Below are positions 50,283-60,040 of a stretch of 64,000 nucleotides of DNA, piece by piece. Both the position numbers and the translations under genes were made by a program. Each line of letters begins with the position of its first letter. Positions within the stretch are counted from its first letter, which is position 1. The stretch covers positions 248,001 through 312,000 of the forward strand of contig CAMDWG010000002.1 of assembly GCA_945878375.1 (NCBI GenBank), in the 5' to 3' direction. This DNA comes from Roseomonas mucosa. GTDB taxonomy: Bacteria > Pseudomonadota > Alphaproteobacteria > Acetobacterales > Acetobacteraceae. The notes beneath the pieces are model-generated. The model searched no databases, was not told the DNA's origin, and saw only the letters and a list, made by a program, of their open reading frames with translations.

Positions 50283-50368
50283 AGATAGGGGCGGATCGAC
50301 AGTTTCAGAGAGCGGGTCCGGATAAGGACTTCGTTCCTATCTAATCCCGAACCCGCCGCCGGTCCAGT

Positions 50369-51325
50369 TCATTCGGCGAAGATGCGGCGGAGCCAGGCCC
50401 CGCCATCCGCCGCCGCGTCGCGCGCAGCCTGGACGTGGTTCGCGGCCCGCAGGAAGCCATGCGCGGTGCCGGGGAAGAGGCGGCTTTCCACCTCCACCCC
50501 CGCTTCACGCAGCTTCGCCGCCATGGCGTGGTTCTCGCTGGCCAGCACGTCGAGCTCAGCGATGTGGAGAAGAACGGGTGGCAAGCCCTTGAGATCGGCG
50601 CGCAATGGTGCGACCAGCGGGTTCAGCCGGTCAGCCGGGCGGGGGCAGTAGCAATCCCAGTAGAACGCCATCTTCTCCCGCGTCAGGAAGTACCCTTCGG
50701 CGAATTCGCGATAGGATGGGGTATCAAGATCGCTATCGAAGACCCCGTAATTCAACAATATCCCGCTGAATGAGATGTCCGGGTCCGTCCGCTGCAGCAG
50801 CAGCGCGACGCCCATCGCCAGGTTCGCCCCCGCGCTGTCCCCGCCAATGGCGATGCGCGCCGGGTCCAGGCCCCATGCGGCGCCATACCGTGCCACCCAG
50901 CGCACCACGGCGGCACATTCCTCAATGGCCTGGGGGAAGGCGGCTTCGGGGCTCAGCGCGTAATCCGGCCCGATCACCGCGCAGCCACCACCCGCCGCGT
51001 AATCCCGCATCAGCCGGTCATGCGTGTCGATGCTGTTCCAGACCCAGCCGCCGCCATGGAAATAGATCAGAACGGGCAACAACCCATTGGACGGCTTGTG
51101 GAACCGGCAGAGCAGCCGGCGCCCCATCACCGGCAGCCAGCGATCCGCCGTCTCCGCCATCACCGGCCCGCCGGCTGAGAGCGGCAGGTTCAGCGCCTCC
51201 GTCGTCGCGCGGGCTGCATCGAGCGGCAGGGTCAGCCCGATCGGCGGGTGCTTCGCGCCCTCCGCCTCCATCATCGCGCTGAAGGCGAGCATCTCGGGGT
51301 CCCAGCGGGGATCGGGGGCGGGCAT
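50369..51325 (-). CDS. Alpha/beta hydrolase (HSL-type esterase/lipase)
   Basis: LIYFHGGGWVWNSIDTHD (HGGG oxyanion motif), IAIGGDSAGANLAMGVAL (GDSAG), C-terminal GTAHGF. Confidence 0.93.
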   Translation of the reverse strand: MPAPDPRWDPEMLAFSAMMEAEGAKHPPIGLTLPLDAARATTEALNLPLSAGGPVMAETADRWLPVMGRRLLCRFHKPSNGLLPVLIYFHGGGWVWNSIDTHDRLMRDYAAGGGCAVIGPDYALSPEAAFPQAIEECAAVVRWVARYGAAWGLDPARIAIGGDSAGANLAMGVALLLQRTDPDISFSGILLNYGVFDSDLDTPSYREFAEGYFLTREKMAFYWDCYCPRPADRLNPLVAPLRADLKGLPPVLLHIAELDVLASENHAMAAKLREAGVEVESRLFPGTAHGFLRAANHVQAARDAAADGGAWLRRIFAE

Positions 51326-51436
51326 GGCGGGTCTCCTCCTGGCGCATCGGACCCCGGCGCGTCCCGCCGGGCAAGCCCGCCTGTCACCGGATTCCGGTTG
51401 CGGCGAGGGCGGGAGCCCATCATGTTGCAATGCACA

Positions 51437-54091
51437 ATGACGCCCCTTCCGAGCCTCGCCACCGCCAAGCGCCTGCGAGAGGAAGCCTTCTACCGCCCGC
51501 GCCATGTGGTGCTGGTGGCCGATCCGGCGCTGCCGATGGCCGGGCTGCTGGCGCGCAACCTGGCGGCGGGCGGTTTCCGGGGGCGGCTATTCGTCTGCGG
51601 CATGGCGTCGGACGGCTTCGAACAGGTGGCCTCCCTCGCCGAGCTGCCCGTGACGCCCGACCTCGCCGTGCTCGCCTTGCCGGCCGAGGCGCTGGAGCCT
51701 GCCATGGCGGCGCTGGGCGCGAAGGGGTGCCCGGCGGCGGTGGTGCCGGGCGCGGCGCCGGACCTGGCGGGGATCGTGGCGCGGACAGGCGTGCGGGCGC
51801 TGGGCCAGGGGAGCTTCGGCATCTGCGTGCCGGGGATCGGGCTGAATGCGTCGCTGTCCCACCTTGCGCCCCGCAAGGGGCGGCTGGCGTTGATCTGCCA
51901 ATCCTCGGCCATCGCCCGCGCCGTGCTGGATTGGGCGGAGGCTGAGAGTGTGGGGTTCAGCCATGTCATCGGCATCGGCGGCAATGCCGATCTCGGCTTC
52001 GCCCATGCGCTGGACTGGCTGTCCCGCGATCCGGGGACGGGGGCGATCCTGCTGGATCTGCGGCGGATCAAGAACCGGCGGATGTTCGTCTCCGCCGCGC
52101 GCGCCGCCGCGCGCACCCGCCCGGTGGTGGCGCTGCGTGCCGGCGGGCGGCTGGAAGACGCCTCCGGCACGGCGGATGCGGTGATGGAAGCGGTGCTGCG
52201 CCGCGCCGGCGTGCTGCGCGTCGAGGGCTTGGACGATCTGCTCTCGGCCGCGGAGACGCTGGCGCGGGTGAAGCTCGCCGCACGCGGTGGCGCGGGGGAC
52301 CGGATCGCCATCGTCTCCAACGCCACGGGCCTGGCGCAGCTGGCGGCCGATGCGGTGCTGGCGGGCGGCGCAAGGCTGGCGGCGCTGTCGCCGGAGGCGC
52401 TAAGCAGCCTTGCCATCGGGCTGCCCCAAGGCTGGTCAGGGCGCAATCCCATCACCCTCGGCCCGCTGGCTGGGACCGCGCTGGGGGAGGGTGCTGCGAT
52501 GCTCGCGGCGCTGCCGGAGGTCGATGCGGTGATCGCGCTGCATGCCCCGGTCGCGGGGGAGAATGCAGAGACGACGGCCACCGCGCTCGCCGCCGCCGCC
52601 CAAGCCACACGCGCCGCGCCGGTGCTGGTAGCCTGGGCGGGGCAGGCGACGGCCGGGCCGCAGCGCGCCGCGCTGGCCCGGGCGGGCCTCGCTGTCTTTG
52701 CCTCGCCGGAAGCCGCGGCGCGGGGCGCGCTGCACCTGTCGCAGGACCGGCGCAACCGGCGCGCCGCCGCCGAATTGCCGGGGCGGGAGGTGCTGGCGCT
52801 CATGCCCGACCGCGCCGCCGTCGCCGCGCTCTTCGCGCGAATCCGCGCCGAGGGACGGTGCGAGTTGACGGAGGATGAGGCGCTGTCGGTGCTGGCCGCC
52901 TATGGGCTGCCCGTGGCGCAGGGGCGCGTGGCGGCTTGTGTGGAGGAGGCGGTGGCGGCGGCCGGGGCGCTCGGCTTCCCGGTGGTCCTCAAGCTCCGTA
53001 GTCCGGATATCCGCCGCAAGACGGAGATCGGCGGCGTCGCGCTGGGCCTGCGGAGCGAAGCGGCGGTCAGGGACGCGGCGGCGGCGATGCGCGCCAACGC
53101 CGCCCGCCTGCGCCCCGAGGCCCGGATCGAGGGCTTCCTGGTGCAGCGGGAGGAACGGCCGGGGACGGAGCTGCGGCTTCGCCTCGGGGAGGATGCGATG
53201 TTCGGGCCCTTCATCGGCTTTGGGCTGGGGGGCACGGCGGCCGATCTGCTGGGCGATGAGGCGCTGGACCTGCCGCCGCTGAACGATGCGCTGGCCAAGG
53301 GGCTGATCGGCCGGTCGCGCGCCGGGCGGCTGCTGGCTGGCTACCGCGACCATCCGCCGGCGGAGAGGGAGGCGGTGGAGGCCGCGCTGGTCCGCCTGTC
53401 CCAGATCGCGGTCGATTTCCCGGAGATCCTGGCCCTCGGCATCAACCCGCTGCTGGCGCGCGCGGATGGCGTGGTGGCGCTCGATGCCGGCTGCACGCTG
53501 CGGCCGGTCGGGCAGGCGGGGATGCTGGCGATCCCGCCCTATCCCGAGGAGTGGGTGGCGCCCTGGACCACGCGGGGGGGCGAGACGCTGACGCTGCGCC
53601 CGATTCGCCCCGAGGATGCCGAGGCCCATGCCGCCTTCTTCGCCCGGCTGACGCCCGAGGATATCCGCTGGCGCTTCTTCTCCCAGCTCAAGGAACTGCC
53701 GCCGCAGCAAATCGCCCGCATGACCCAGATCGACTACGACCGGGAGATGGCCTTCGTTGCGGTGCGCCAGGCCGGGCGGGTCGAGGAACTGCTCGGCGTC
53801 GCCCGGCTGATCCGGGAGCCGGATGGGGAGACGGGCGAATTCGCGGTGATCGTGGATCGCCGGATGAAGGGGCAGGGGCTCGGGCGGCGGCTGATGGAGC
53901 GGCTGTTCGACTGGGCGCGGGCCCAGGGCATCGCGACCATCGCGGGCCAGGTGCTGGCCGACAACGCCCCGATGCTGGCCTTCACCCGTTCGCTCGGCTT
54001 CACCCTGAAGCGCAGCGCGGAGGATGAGGAGGTCTTCGATGCCCGCCGGGCGGTCGGCCCGGTCGCCGAGGCGATCAGCCCGCCGCCCTGA
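51437..54091 (+). CDS. ADP-forming acyl-CoA synthetase fused to C-terminal GNAT acetyltransferase (Pat/Pka-type)
   Basis: CoA-binding domain (FYRPRHVVLVADPALPMAGLLARNLAAGGFRGRLF), ATP-grasp (GLPVAQGRVA...FPVVLKLRSPDIRRKTEIGGVALGL), GNAT (LRPIRPEDAEAHAAFFARLTPEDIRWRFF ... GQGLGRRLMERLFDWARAQGI). Confidence 0.93.
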   Translation: MTPLPSLATAKRLREEAFYRPRHVVLVADPALPMAGLLARNLAAGGFRGRLFVCGMASDGFEQVASLAELPVTPDLAVLALPAEALEPAMAALGAKGCPAAVVPGAAPDLAGIVARTGVRALGQGSFGICVPGIGLNASLSHLAPRKGRLALICQSSAIARAVLDWAEAESVGFSHVIGIGGNADLGFAHALDWLSRDPGTGAILLDLRRIKNRRMFVSAARAAARTRPVVALRAGGRLEDASGTADAVMEAVLRRAGVLRVEGLDDLLSAAETLARVKLAARGGAGDRIAIVSNATGLAQLAADAVLAGGARLAALSPEALSSLAIGLPQGWSGRNPITLGPLAGTALGEGAAMLAALPEVDAVIALHAPVAGENAETTATALAAAAQATRAAPVLVAWAGQATAGPQRAALARAGLAVFASPEAAARGALHLSQDRRNRRAAAELPGREVLALMPDRAAVAALFARIRAEGRCELTEDEALSVLAAYGLPVAQGRVAACVEEAVAAAGALGFPVVLKLRSPDIRRKTEIGGVALGLRSEAAVRDAAAAMRANAARLRPEARIEGFLVQREERPGTELRLRLGEDAMFGPFIGFGLGGTAADLLGDEALDLPPLNDALAKGLIGRSRAGRLLAGYRDHPPAEREAVEAALVRLSQIAVDFPEILALGINPLLARADGVVALDAGCTLRPVGQAGMLAIPPYPEEWVAPWTTRGGETLTLRPIRPEDAEAHAAFFARLTPEDIRWRFFSQLKELPPQQIARMTQIDYDREMAFVAVRQAGRVEELLGVARLIREPDGETGEFAVIVDRRMKGQGLGRRLMERLFDWARAQGIATIAGQVLADNAPMLAFTRSLGFTLKRSAEDEEVFDARRAVGPVAEAISPPP

Positions 54092-54947
54092 TCATCTCCC
54101 GCACCCGCGCGGCGGCTGCCGCGCCCTTCAGCGCGTCGCGCCAGGCCAGTTCGGCCACGCGCTGATGGGCCGCCACCGCCTCATCCGCCGCGGTGATGGA
54201 GGCGATGCCGATGCCGGCCTGGGCCGGGGTATCGGCGGGGAAGGGAGAGGCGATGACATGCGCCCTCTCGCGCCCGCGCAGCACCATGAAGGACCCGGCC
54301 GGCTCGACGGTGGAGGCGAGGCCGAGCTGCACGCCGATGGGCACGCTTTCCATCATGGCGGCGATCGCCTCTGCCTCCGTCCGCGCGGCGGCGAGGCAGC
54401 GCTGGCGGGTGCGTTCCGGCCCCGGCAGGCCGGGGGCGACGCCATCCCGCAGCATGCGCGCGATGGCGGCTTCGCCGAGGATGCCGATGATGTTGGGGCG
54501 GCGGGCCTGGTGCAGCTTCTTCCGCGCCAGCAACAGGCCGAGCATCTGGTCCGTGTTCGCGCGGGCGAGGAGCCGCTCGGTGGAGCCGTCGGCGGCTTCC
54601 GTCCAGGCTTCCGCGATGGCGCCGTCATAGGCGTCGGTGGTGGTCTGGTAGCAGACGGCGCCGCCCACCAGCAGGATCTGGTCGGCCTGTTCCTCGACCT
54701 GGCGCAGCCGTTCCTGGAAGGCGACGGGGCGGGAGAAATACTCGACCCCGATGCCGAGCAGCGAGAGGGGGGAGATCTTCAGCAACTCGGCCAGCCGCCG
54801 GATCGTGTCCAGCTTGATGACCTCGCCCTTCTCATAGCGGTAGAGCGCGGCGCGCGAGACGCCGAGGCGGGCGGCAATTTCCTCCGCCCTCAATCCGCTT
54901 TCGAGTCGGTAAGCACGCAACTGCTGACCGATATCGGCAAATCGCAT
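54075..54947 (-). CDS. XRE-family transcriptional regulator with C-terminal effector domain
   Basis: N-terminal HTH LRAYRLESGLRAEEIAARLGVSRAALYRYEKGEVIKLDTIRRLAELL. Confidence 0.88.
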   Translation of the reverse strand: MRFADIGQQLRAYRLESGLRAEEIAARLGVSRAALYRYEKGEVIKLDTIRRLAELLKISPLSLLGIGVEYFSRPVAFQERLRQVEEQADQILLVGGAVCYQTTTDAYDGAIAEAWTEAADGSTERLLARANTDQMLGLLLARKKLHQARRPNIIGILGEAAIARMLRDGVAPGLPGPERTRQRCLAAARTEAEAIAAMMESVPIGVQLGLASTVEPAGSFMVLRGRERAHVIASPFPADTPAQAGIGIASITAADEAVAAHQRVAELAWRDALKGAAAAARVREMIRAAG

Positions 54948-55166
54948 GCAACCCCCCGGCCGTATTCCGTGTTGGATTCAACCCCGGTTCGGGAGACGTT
55001 ATCTCATCCCCTGCGCCGTCGGGCTTAATTTGCGTGACTTGCGCGCGGCATGCAACAGCGAAAATGAAACGATTGGGGGTGTGGGGTCTCCGGAAAGAAC
55101 CATTCTGGGTTGTGTCAGGGATGGGGACGCCTTCCGAGGCGCCCCCGATACGATCCGGTTGGGCCG

Positions 55167-56057
55167 TCAGGCGTCCGGCGCCACCTTGTGCGCGGCCATC
55201 GCCTCCAGCGCCTTGACCATGCCGGAATGATCCCAGCCCTTGCCACCCAGTGCCGCGCAGGCCGCGAAGATCTGCTGGGTGGAGGCGGTGTTGGGCAGGG
55301 GCACGCCGAGTTCCTTGCCCGATTGCAGCGCTAGGTTCAGGTCCTTCTGGTGCAGCTCGATTCGGAAGCCGGGCGCGAAGGTACGCTTGATCATCCTCTC
55401 CCCATGCAGTTCCAGGATGCGGGAGGTGGCGAGCCCGCCCATCAGCGCCTGGCGGACCTTGGCCGGGTCCGCGCCGGCCTTGGAGGCGAAGACCAGCGCT
55501 TCCGCCACCGCTTCGATCGTCAGCGCCACGATGATCTGGTTGGCGACCTTGCAGGTCTGGCCGGCGCCGTTCTCGACCCCGACGAGGGTGATGTTCTTGC
55601 CCATCTTCTCGAAGACCGGCAGCGCGCGGTCGAAGGCCGCCTGGGGGCCGCCCACCATGATGGTCAGCGCCGCATTCTTGGCGCCGACCTCGCCGCCCGA
55701 GACGGGGGCGTCCAGGTAATCGCAGCCCAGCGCGTTGATCCGGGCCGCGAAGGTCTTGGTCGCGGTCGGGCTGATCGAGGACATGTCGATCACGAGCTTG
55801 CCCGCCGAAAGCCCGGCTGCCACGCCATCCGCGCCGAACAGCACGGCTTCGACATCGGGGGTGTCGGGGACCATCAGGATGATGATCTCGGACGCTGCCG
55901 CGACGGCCTGGGCGGTGGCGGCGACGGCGAAGTTGGCGCGGTCCTCGGCGGTCAGCGACTTGCGGTCGACCACCGTGATGTCATGGCCCGCGGCCTTGAG
56001 GTGGCCGGCCATGGGGCGGCCCATGATGCCGAGGCCGATGAAGCCGATCTTGGACAT
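55167..56057 (-). CDS. glxR: 2-hydroxy-3-oxopropionate (tartronate semialdehyde) reductase
   Basis: KIGFIGLGIMGRPMAGHLKAAGHDITVVDR ... LDAPVSGGEVGAKNAALTIMVGG ... GNGAGQTCKVANQI-type motif (VENGAGQTCKVANQIIVAL). Confidence 0.93.
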   Translation of the reverse strand: MSKIGFIGLGIMGRPMAGHLKAAGHDITVVDRKSLTAEDRANFAVAATAQAVAAASEIIILMVPDTPDVEAVLFGADGVAAGLSAGKLVIDMSSISPTATKTFAARINALGCDYLDAPVSGGEVGAKNAALTIMVGGPQAAFDRALPVFEKMGKNITLVGVENGAGQTCKVANQIIVALTIEAVAEALVFASKAGADPAKVRQALMGGLATSRILELHGERMIKRTFAPGFRIELHQKDLNLALQSGKELGVPLPNTASTQQIFAACAALGGKGWDHSGMVKALEAMAAHKVAPDA

Positions 56058-56097
56058 GGTGTGAGGTTCCTGGGGGTTGGCGGTTCTGGGGATTGGC

Positions 56098-56304
56098 AGG
56101 TCGGTCGCGCCCCCACCCGCCTCGCTGCGCTCGGCACCCTCCCCCGCTTTCGCGGGAGAGGGGAAGGGGGCGCCACCTGCTCCCTCTCCCGCGAAAGCGG
56201 GGGAGGGTTGGGGAGGGGGCGCTCGGCTCCCTCTCCCACGCAGCGGGGGGGCAGCGGCATTGCCGCTGCGTCGAAGGCTGGGCGGGAGGGGGCCCGACCG
56301 ACCT
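56098..56304. repeat. 207-bp nested inverted-repeat (MITE/REP-like) element
   Basis: Outer 24-bp inverted repeats 56098-56121 vs 56281-56304 (22/24) enclosing a 27-bp perfect inverted repeat pair 56137-56163 / 56182-56208, each itself palindromic. Confidence 0.75.
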
Positions 56305-56315
56305 CCGACGTCGCC

Positions 56316-57095
56316 TCAGCCCTGATACGGCGCAAACCAGCCGAGACCGGCCACCGTTTCGCCCGCCGGGCGGTATTCGCAGCCGATCCAGCCCCGAAAA
56401 CCCAGCTCGTCGATCTTGCGGAAGACGAAGGGCCAGTTGACCTCGCCGGTGCCGGGCTCGTTGCGGCCGGGATTGTCGGCCACCTGCATGTGGGCGATCA
56501 GCGGCAGGTGGCGTTCCACGCGCTTGACGATATCGCCCTCTGTGATCTGGCAGTGATAGAGGTCGAACTGCATGCCGACCTTCTCCGCGCCGACGGCGTT
56601 GATGATCGCCGCCGCCTGGTCGGTGGTGTTGAGGAAGAAGCCCGGGATGTCGCGGTGGTTGATCGGCTCGATCACCGGCTTCACCCCGGCGAGGGTCGCG
56701 AGATCCGCCGCCCAGGCCAGGTTCTCCGCCAACACGGCGGTCATCGTGTCATGCGGCACCGCGGCAGGGACCAGGCCGGACATCACATGGATGCGCGGGC
56801 AGGCCAGCGCGGCGGCGTAGTCCAGCGCGCGGCGAAAACCTTCGCGGAATTCCTCCTTCCGGCCGGGCAGGGCGGCCTGGCCGCGCTCGCCCTTCGTCCA
56901 GTCGCCGGGGGGGGCGTTGAACAGCACCTGCTGCAGCCCGGCGGCCTTCAGCCGCGCCGCGATCTCGGCGGCGGGGAAATCGTAGGGGAAGAGGAACTCC
57001 ACGGCCCGGAAGCCGGCCTTCGCCGCCGCGTCGAAGCGGTCGAGGAAGGGAAGCTCCGTGAACATCATGGAGAGGTTGGCGGCGAAGCGCGGCAT
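56316..57095 (-). CDS. hyi: Hydroxypyruvate isomerase
   Basis: MPRFAANLSMMFTELPFLDRFDAAAKAGFRAVEFLFPYDF ... VIEPINHRDIPGFFLNTTDQA ... MQFDLYHCQITEGD. Confidence 0.94.
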   Translation of the reverse strand: MPRFAANLSMMFTELPFLDRFDAAAKAGFRAVEFLFPYDFPAAEIAARLKAAGLQQVLFNAPPGDWTKGERGQAALPGRKEEFREGFRRALDYAAALACPRIHVMSGLVPAAVPHDTMTAVLAENLAWAADLATLAGVKPVIEPINHRDIPGFFLNTTDQAAAIINAVGAEKVGMQFDLYHCQITEGDIVKRVERHLPLIAHMQVADNPGRNEPGTGEVNWPFVFRKIDELGFRGWIGCEYRPAGETVAGLGWFAPYQG

Positions 57096-57224
57096 GGCTG
57101 GCGTTCTTTCCCGATGACGTCCCAAGCCCGTGTCTGATGCCTTGCGTCCGGGCGCGGGGCAAGACCGGCGGATGCGCGCGCGGCCCGCTTCGGCTATGCC
57201 AGCCGCGCCGGAGGACGATGCCAG

Positions 57225-58298
57225 ATGGACCAGGACCCGCTGAGGCCCGCGCGCGTGGCCGGGCTTCTCGCGCTGCTCGGGATCGGGATCGGCTGCTTCC
57301 TGGTGGTGCGGCCCTTCGTCTCGGCGCTGCTCTGGGCGGCGATCCTGGTCTATACGACCTGGCCGGCCTTCCGGCTGTTGCGCGAAAGGCTGGGGCTGTC
57401 GCCAGGGCTGGCGGCGCTTGTGATGGTGCTGGCGGAGTTCCTGCTGATCGGCCTGCCGCTGGCCTTTGCCGCCCCCACCAGCCGCGAGGATGTGGAAGCG
57501 CTGCAGCGGGCGCTGGAGCAGCTCATCACCGATGGGATGCCGGGCTTCGTCGGGCTGCTGGTCGGACTGCCCTATATCGGCCCGTCCATCGCCAATTGGC
57601 TGGCCGGGTGGGATGCGACGGCCGAGGGGATGGTTGCCGCCATCCGGCCCTATGCGGGAACCCTGGCGCAGAACGCGCTGGCGCTCCTGCTCGCGGTGCT
57701 GTCCGGCATCGCGGAATTGCTGCTCGCTATCCTGCTGGCCTTCTTCTTCTACCGCGACGGACCCGCCATTGCGGCGCAGGCCGAGGCGGTGATGGAAAAG
57801 CTCGCCGGGCCGCGCGGGCTGCGCCTGATCGGGCTGACCGGGGATGTCACGCGGGGCGTGGTCTATGGCCTGTTGGGGACGGCGGTGGTGCAGGGAGCGA
57901 TGACAAGCTTCGGCCTGTGGCTGGCGGGCGTGCCGCAGCCGGTGCTGCTGGGCGTGGTGGCGGGGGTGATCTCCATCATGCCGGTCGGTGCCCCGCTGGT
58001 CTGGGTCCCGGCGACGATCTGGCTGTTCGTGCAGGGATCCTGGGGCTGGGGGCTGTTCATGGCGATCTACGGCGCAGCCGGGATCTCGAGCGTGGACAAC
58101 ATCATCCGCCCCTGGCTGATCAGCCGTGGCGCCAACCTGCCGCTGCTGCTGACCATGCTCGGCGCGATCGGCGGCGTGCTGGCCTTCGGCTTCCTCGGGT
58201 TGTTCCTCGGGCCGGTGATGCTCGCGGTGGGCTATACCCTGCTGAAGGACTGGGCGGGGGAAGGCTCGGTCCGGACGGGCTCGGGCAGGCCGGATTGA
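57225..58298 (+). CDS. AI-2E family transporter (PerM-like)
   Basis: Polytopic; LLAILLAFFFYRDGPAIAAQAEAVMEKLAG...LIGLTGDVTRGVVYGLLGTAVVQG...SVDNIIRPWLISRGANLPLLLTMLGAIGGVLAFGFLGLFLGPV. Confidence 0.93.
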   Translation: MDQDPLRPARVAGLLALLGIGIGCFLVVRPFVSALLWAAILVYTTWPAFRLLRERLGLSPGLAALVMVLAEFLLIGLPLAFAAPTSREDVEALQRALEQLITDGMPGFVGLLVGLPYIGPSIANWLAGWDATAEGMVAAIRPYAGTLAQNALALLLAVLSGIAELLLAILLAFFFYRDGPAIAAQAEAVMEKLAGPRGLRLIGLTGDVTRGVVYGLLGTAVVQGAMTSFGLWLAGVPQPVLLGVVAGVISIMPVGAPLVWVPATIWLFVQGSWGWGLFMAIYGAAGISSVDNIIRPWLISRGANLPLLLTMLGAIGGVLAFGFLGLFLGPVMLAVGYTLLKDWAGEGSVRTGSGRPD

Positions 58299-58390
58299 CA
58301 TCGGGCTTTCGCGGGGCGGCGGGGCGGGATATTCCACACCTTCCGGTTCGAGGCGGGCGATGTGATCCGCGAGGCAGCCGGGGGAGGTTC

Positions 58391-59998
58391 ATGGGCATGC
58401 GACGATTCGGATTGGCGGCCGCGGCCGCCCTCGTGGCGTTTGGTCTCGGTTTGGCAACGGCGCCCGACGCCGGGGCGCGGACGGTGCGTTGGTCGGCCTC
58501 CGGCGACCCGAACACCATGGACCCGCACAGCCAGAATCTCGGCACCGTCACCATGGTGCTGCAGCAGATCTACGATCCGCTGATCCACCGCAACGCGGAC
58601 CTCTCGCTGCGCCCCGGCCTCGCTTTATCCTGGACGCAGGTGGAGCCCAACCGCTGGCGCTTCGTGCTGCGCCAGGGCGTCCGCTTCCATGAGGGAGAGG
58701 CCTTCACGGCGGATGATGTGGTCTTCTCCATCACCCGCGCGCTGCAGCCGACCTCCAACTACGGCATCTTCGTGGACACGGTGGACCGCGCCGTAAAGAT
58801 GGACGACTTCACGGTGGATGTCGTCACCAAGGTCGCCGACCCGATCCTGCCGAACAAATTCGCCTCCCTTTTCATGATGTCGAAATCCTGGTCGGAGCGG
58901 CACAACGCGACGCGCCCGCAGAACACCCGCCAGAGGGAGGAGATGCACACGGTCCGCAGCACGAACGGCACCGGCGCCTTCCGCCTCGCGGTGCGGGAGC
59001 CCGATGTCCGCACCGTGCTGCGCCGCAACGATGCGTGGTTCGGCTGGACCGAGCCGGGCCAGACGGCCGGCAATGTGACGGAGATCGTCTATCGCCCCAT
59101 CGGGTCGGATGCGACGCGCATCGCGGCGCTGCTGTCGGGTGAGGTGGACTTCGTGCTCGATCCGCCGCTGCAGGACCTGAACCGGCTGCGCCAGGCCGGC
59201 AATATCCGCGTGGTGGAGGGGCCGGAGGTCCGCACCATCTTCCTGGCGATGGACGTGTTTCGCGACGAGCTGCTCTACAGCGACGTGCGCGGCCGCAATC
59301 CGCTGAAGGATCTGCGGGTGCGCCAGGCGCTCTATCACGCGATCGATATCCAGGCGATCCACCGCACCGTCATGCGCGGCCAGTCCATCGTGACCGGCAC
59401 CTTCTTCCCGCCCCAGGTCAATGGCTACTCGGAGGCCGAGGATGCGCGCCTGCCCTACGACCCGGCGCGCGCCCGCGCGCTGCTGGCGGAAGCCGGCTAC
59501 CCGAACGGCTTCGGCATCACGCTGGACTGCCCGAACAACCGCTACGTGAACGATGAGCAGATCTGCCAGGCGATCGCCGCGATGTGGGCCAGGGTCGGCG
59601 TCCGGACCAGCGTGAAGGCGCAGCCGCTCGCGCCCTTCTTCGCGCAGATCCAGCGCGACGACACCAGCGTCTATCTGCTGGGCTGGGGCGTGCCGACGCT
59701 GGATGCGCTCTATTCCTTCCAGTCGCTGCTGGCGACCCGCAACGGCGCGCAGGGCGACGGCATCTGGAACTACGGCCGCTATTCCAACCCGCGCATGGAC
59801 GCGCTGGTGCAGCGGATGAAGACCGAAAGCGGCGAGCCCCGCGCCGCCGCGGTGCGCGAAGCGCTGCGCATGTACCGGGACGACGTGCCCCACATCCCGC
59901 TGCATCACCAGATGATCCCCTGGGCCATGCGGTCCAACTTCCAGATCCCGCATGCGGCCAACAACCAGCCCTATTTCCGCTGGATGACCGTGAACTGA
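58391..59998 (+). CDS. ABC transporter substrate-binding protein (family 5, peptide type)
   Basis: Signal peptide; VRWSASGDPNTMDPHSQNLGTVTMVLQQIYDPLIHRNADLSLRPGLALSWTQVEPNRWRFVLRQGVRFHEGEAFTADDVVFSI. Confidence 0.95.
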   Translation: MGMRRFGLAAAAALVAFGLGLATAPDAGARTVRWSASGDPNTMDPHSQNLGTVTMVLQQIYDPLIHRNADLSLRPGLALSWTQVEPNRWRFVLRQGVRFHEGEAFTADDVVFSITRALQPTSNYGIFVDTVDRAVKMDDFTVDVVTKVADPILPNKFASLFMMSKSWSERHNATRPQNTRQREEMHTVRSTNGTGAFRLAVREPDVRTVLRRNDAWFGWTEPGQTAGNVTEIVYRPIGSDATRIAALLSGEVDFVLDPPLQDLNRLRQAGNIRVVEGPEVRTIFLAMDVFRDELLYSDVRGRNPLKDLRVRQALYHAIDIQAIHRTVMRGQSIVTGTFFPPQVNGYSEAEDARLPYDPARARALLAEAGYPNGFGITLDCPNNRYVNDEQICQAIAAMWARVGVRTSVKAQPLAPFFAQIQRDDTSVYLLGWGVPTLDALYSFQSLLATRNGAQGDGIWNYGRYSNPRMDALVQRMKTESGEPRAAAVREALRMYRDDVPHIPLHHQMIPWAMRSNFQIPHAANNQPYFRWMTVN

Positions 59999-60040
59999 AG
60001 TCTGGGAACTAGGATCTGGCAACTGAGGCCTTGAACGCAC

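Noticed and set aside
56077-56440. Overlapping ORFs with ...FAGEGKGAPPAPSPAKAGEGWGGG.. and ..LPRKRGRVGEGALGSL..
   Set aside because: These are translations of the GC-rich inverted-repeat element, which recurs as spurious peptides in many alphaproteobacterial annotations.
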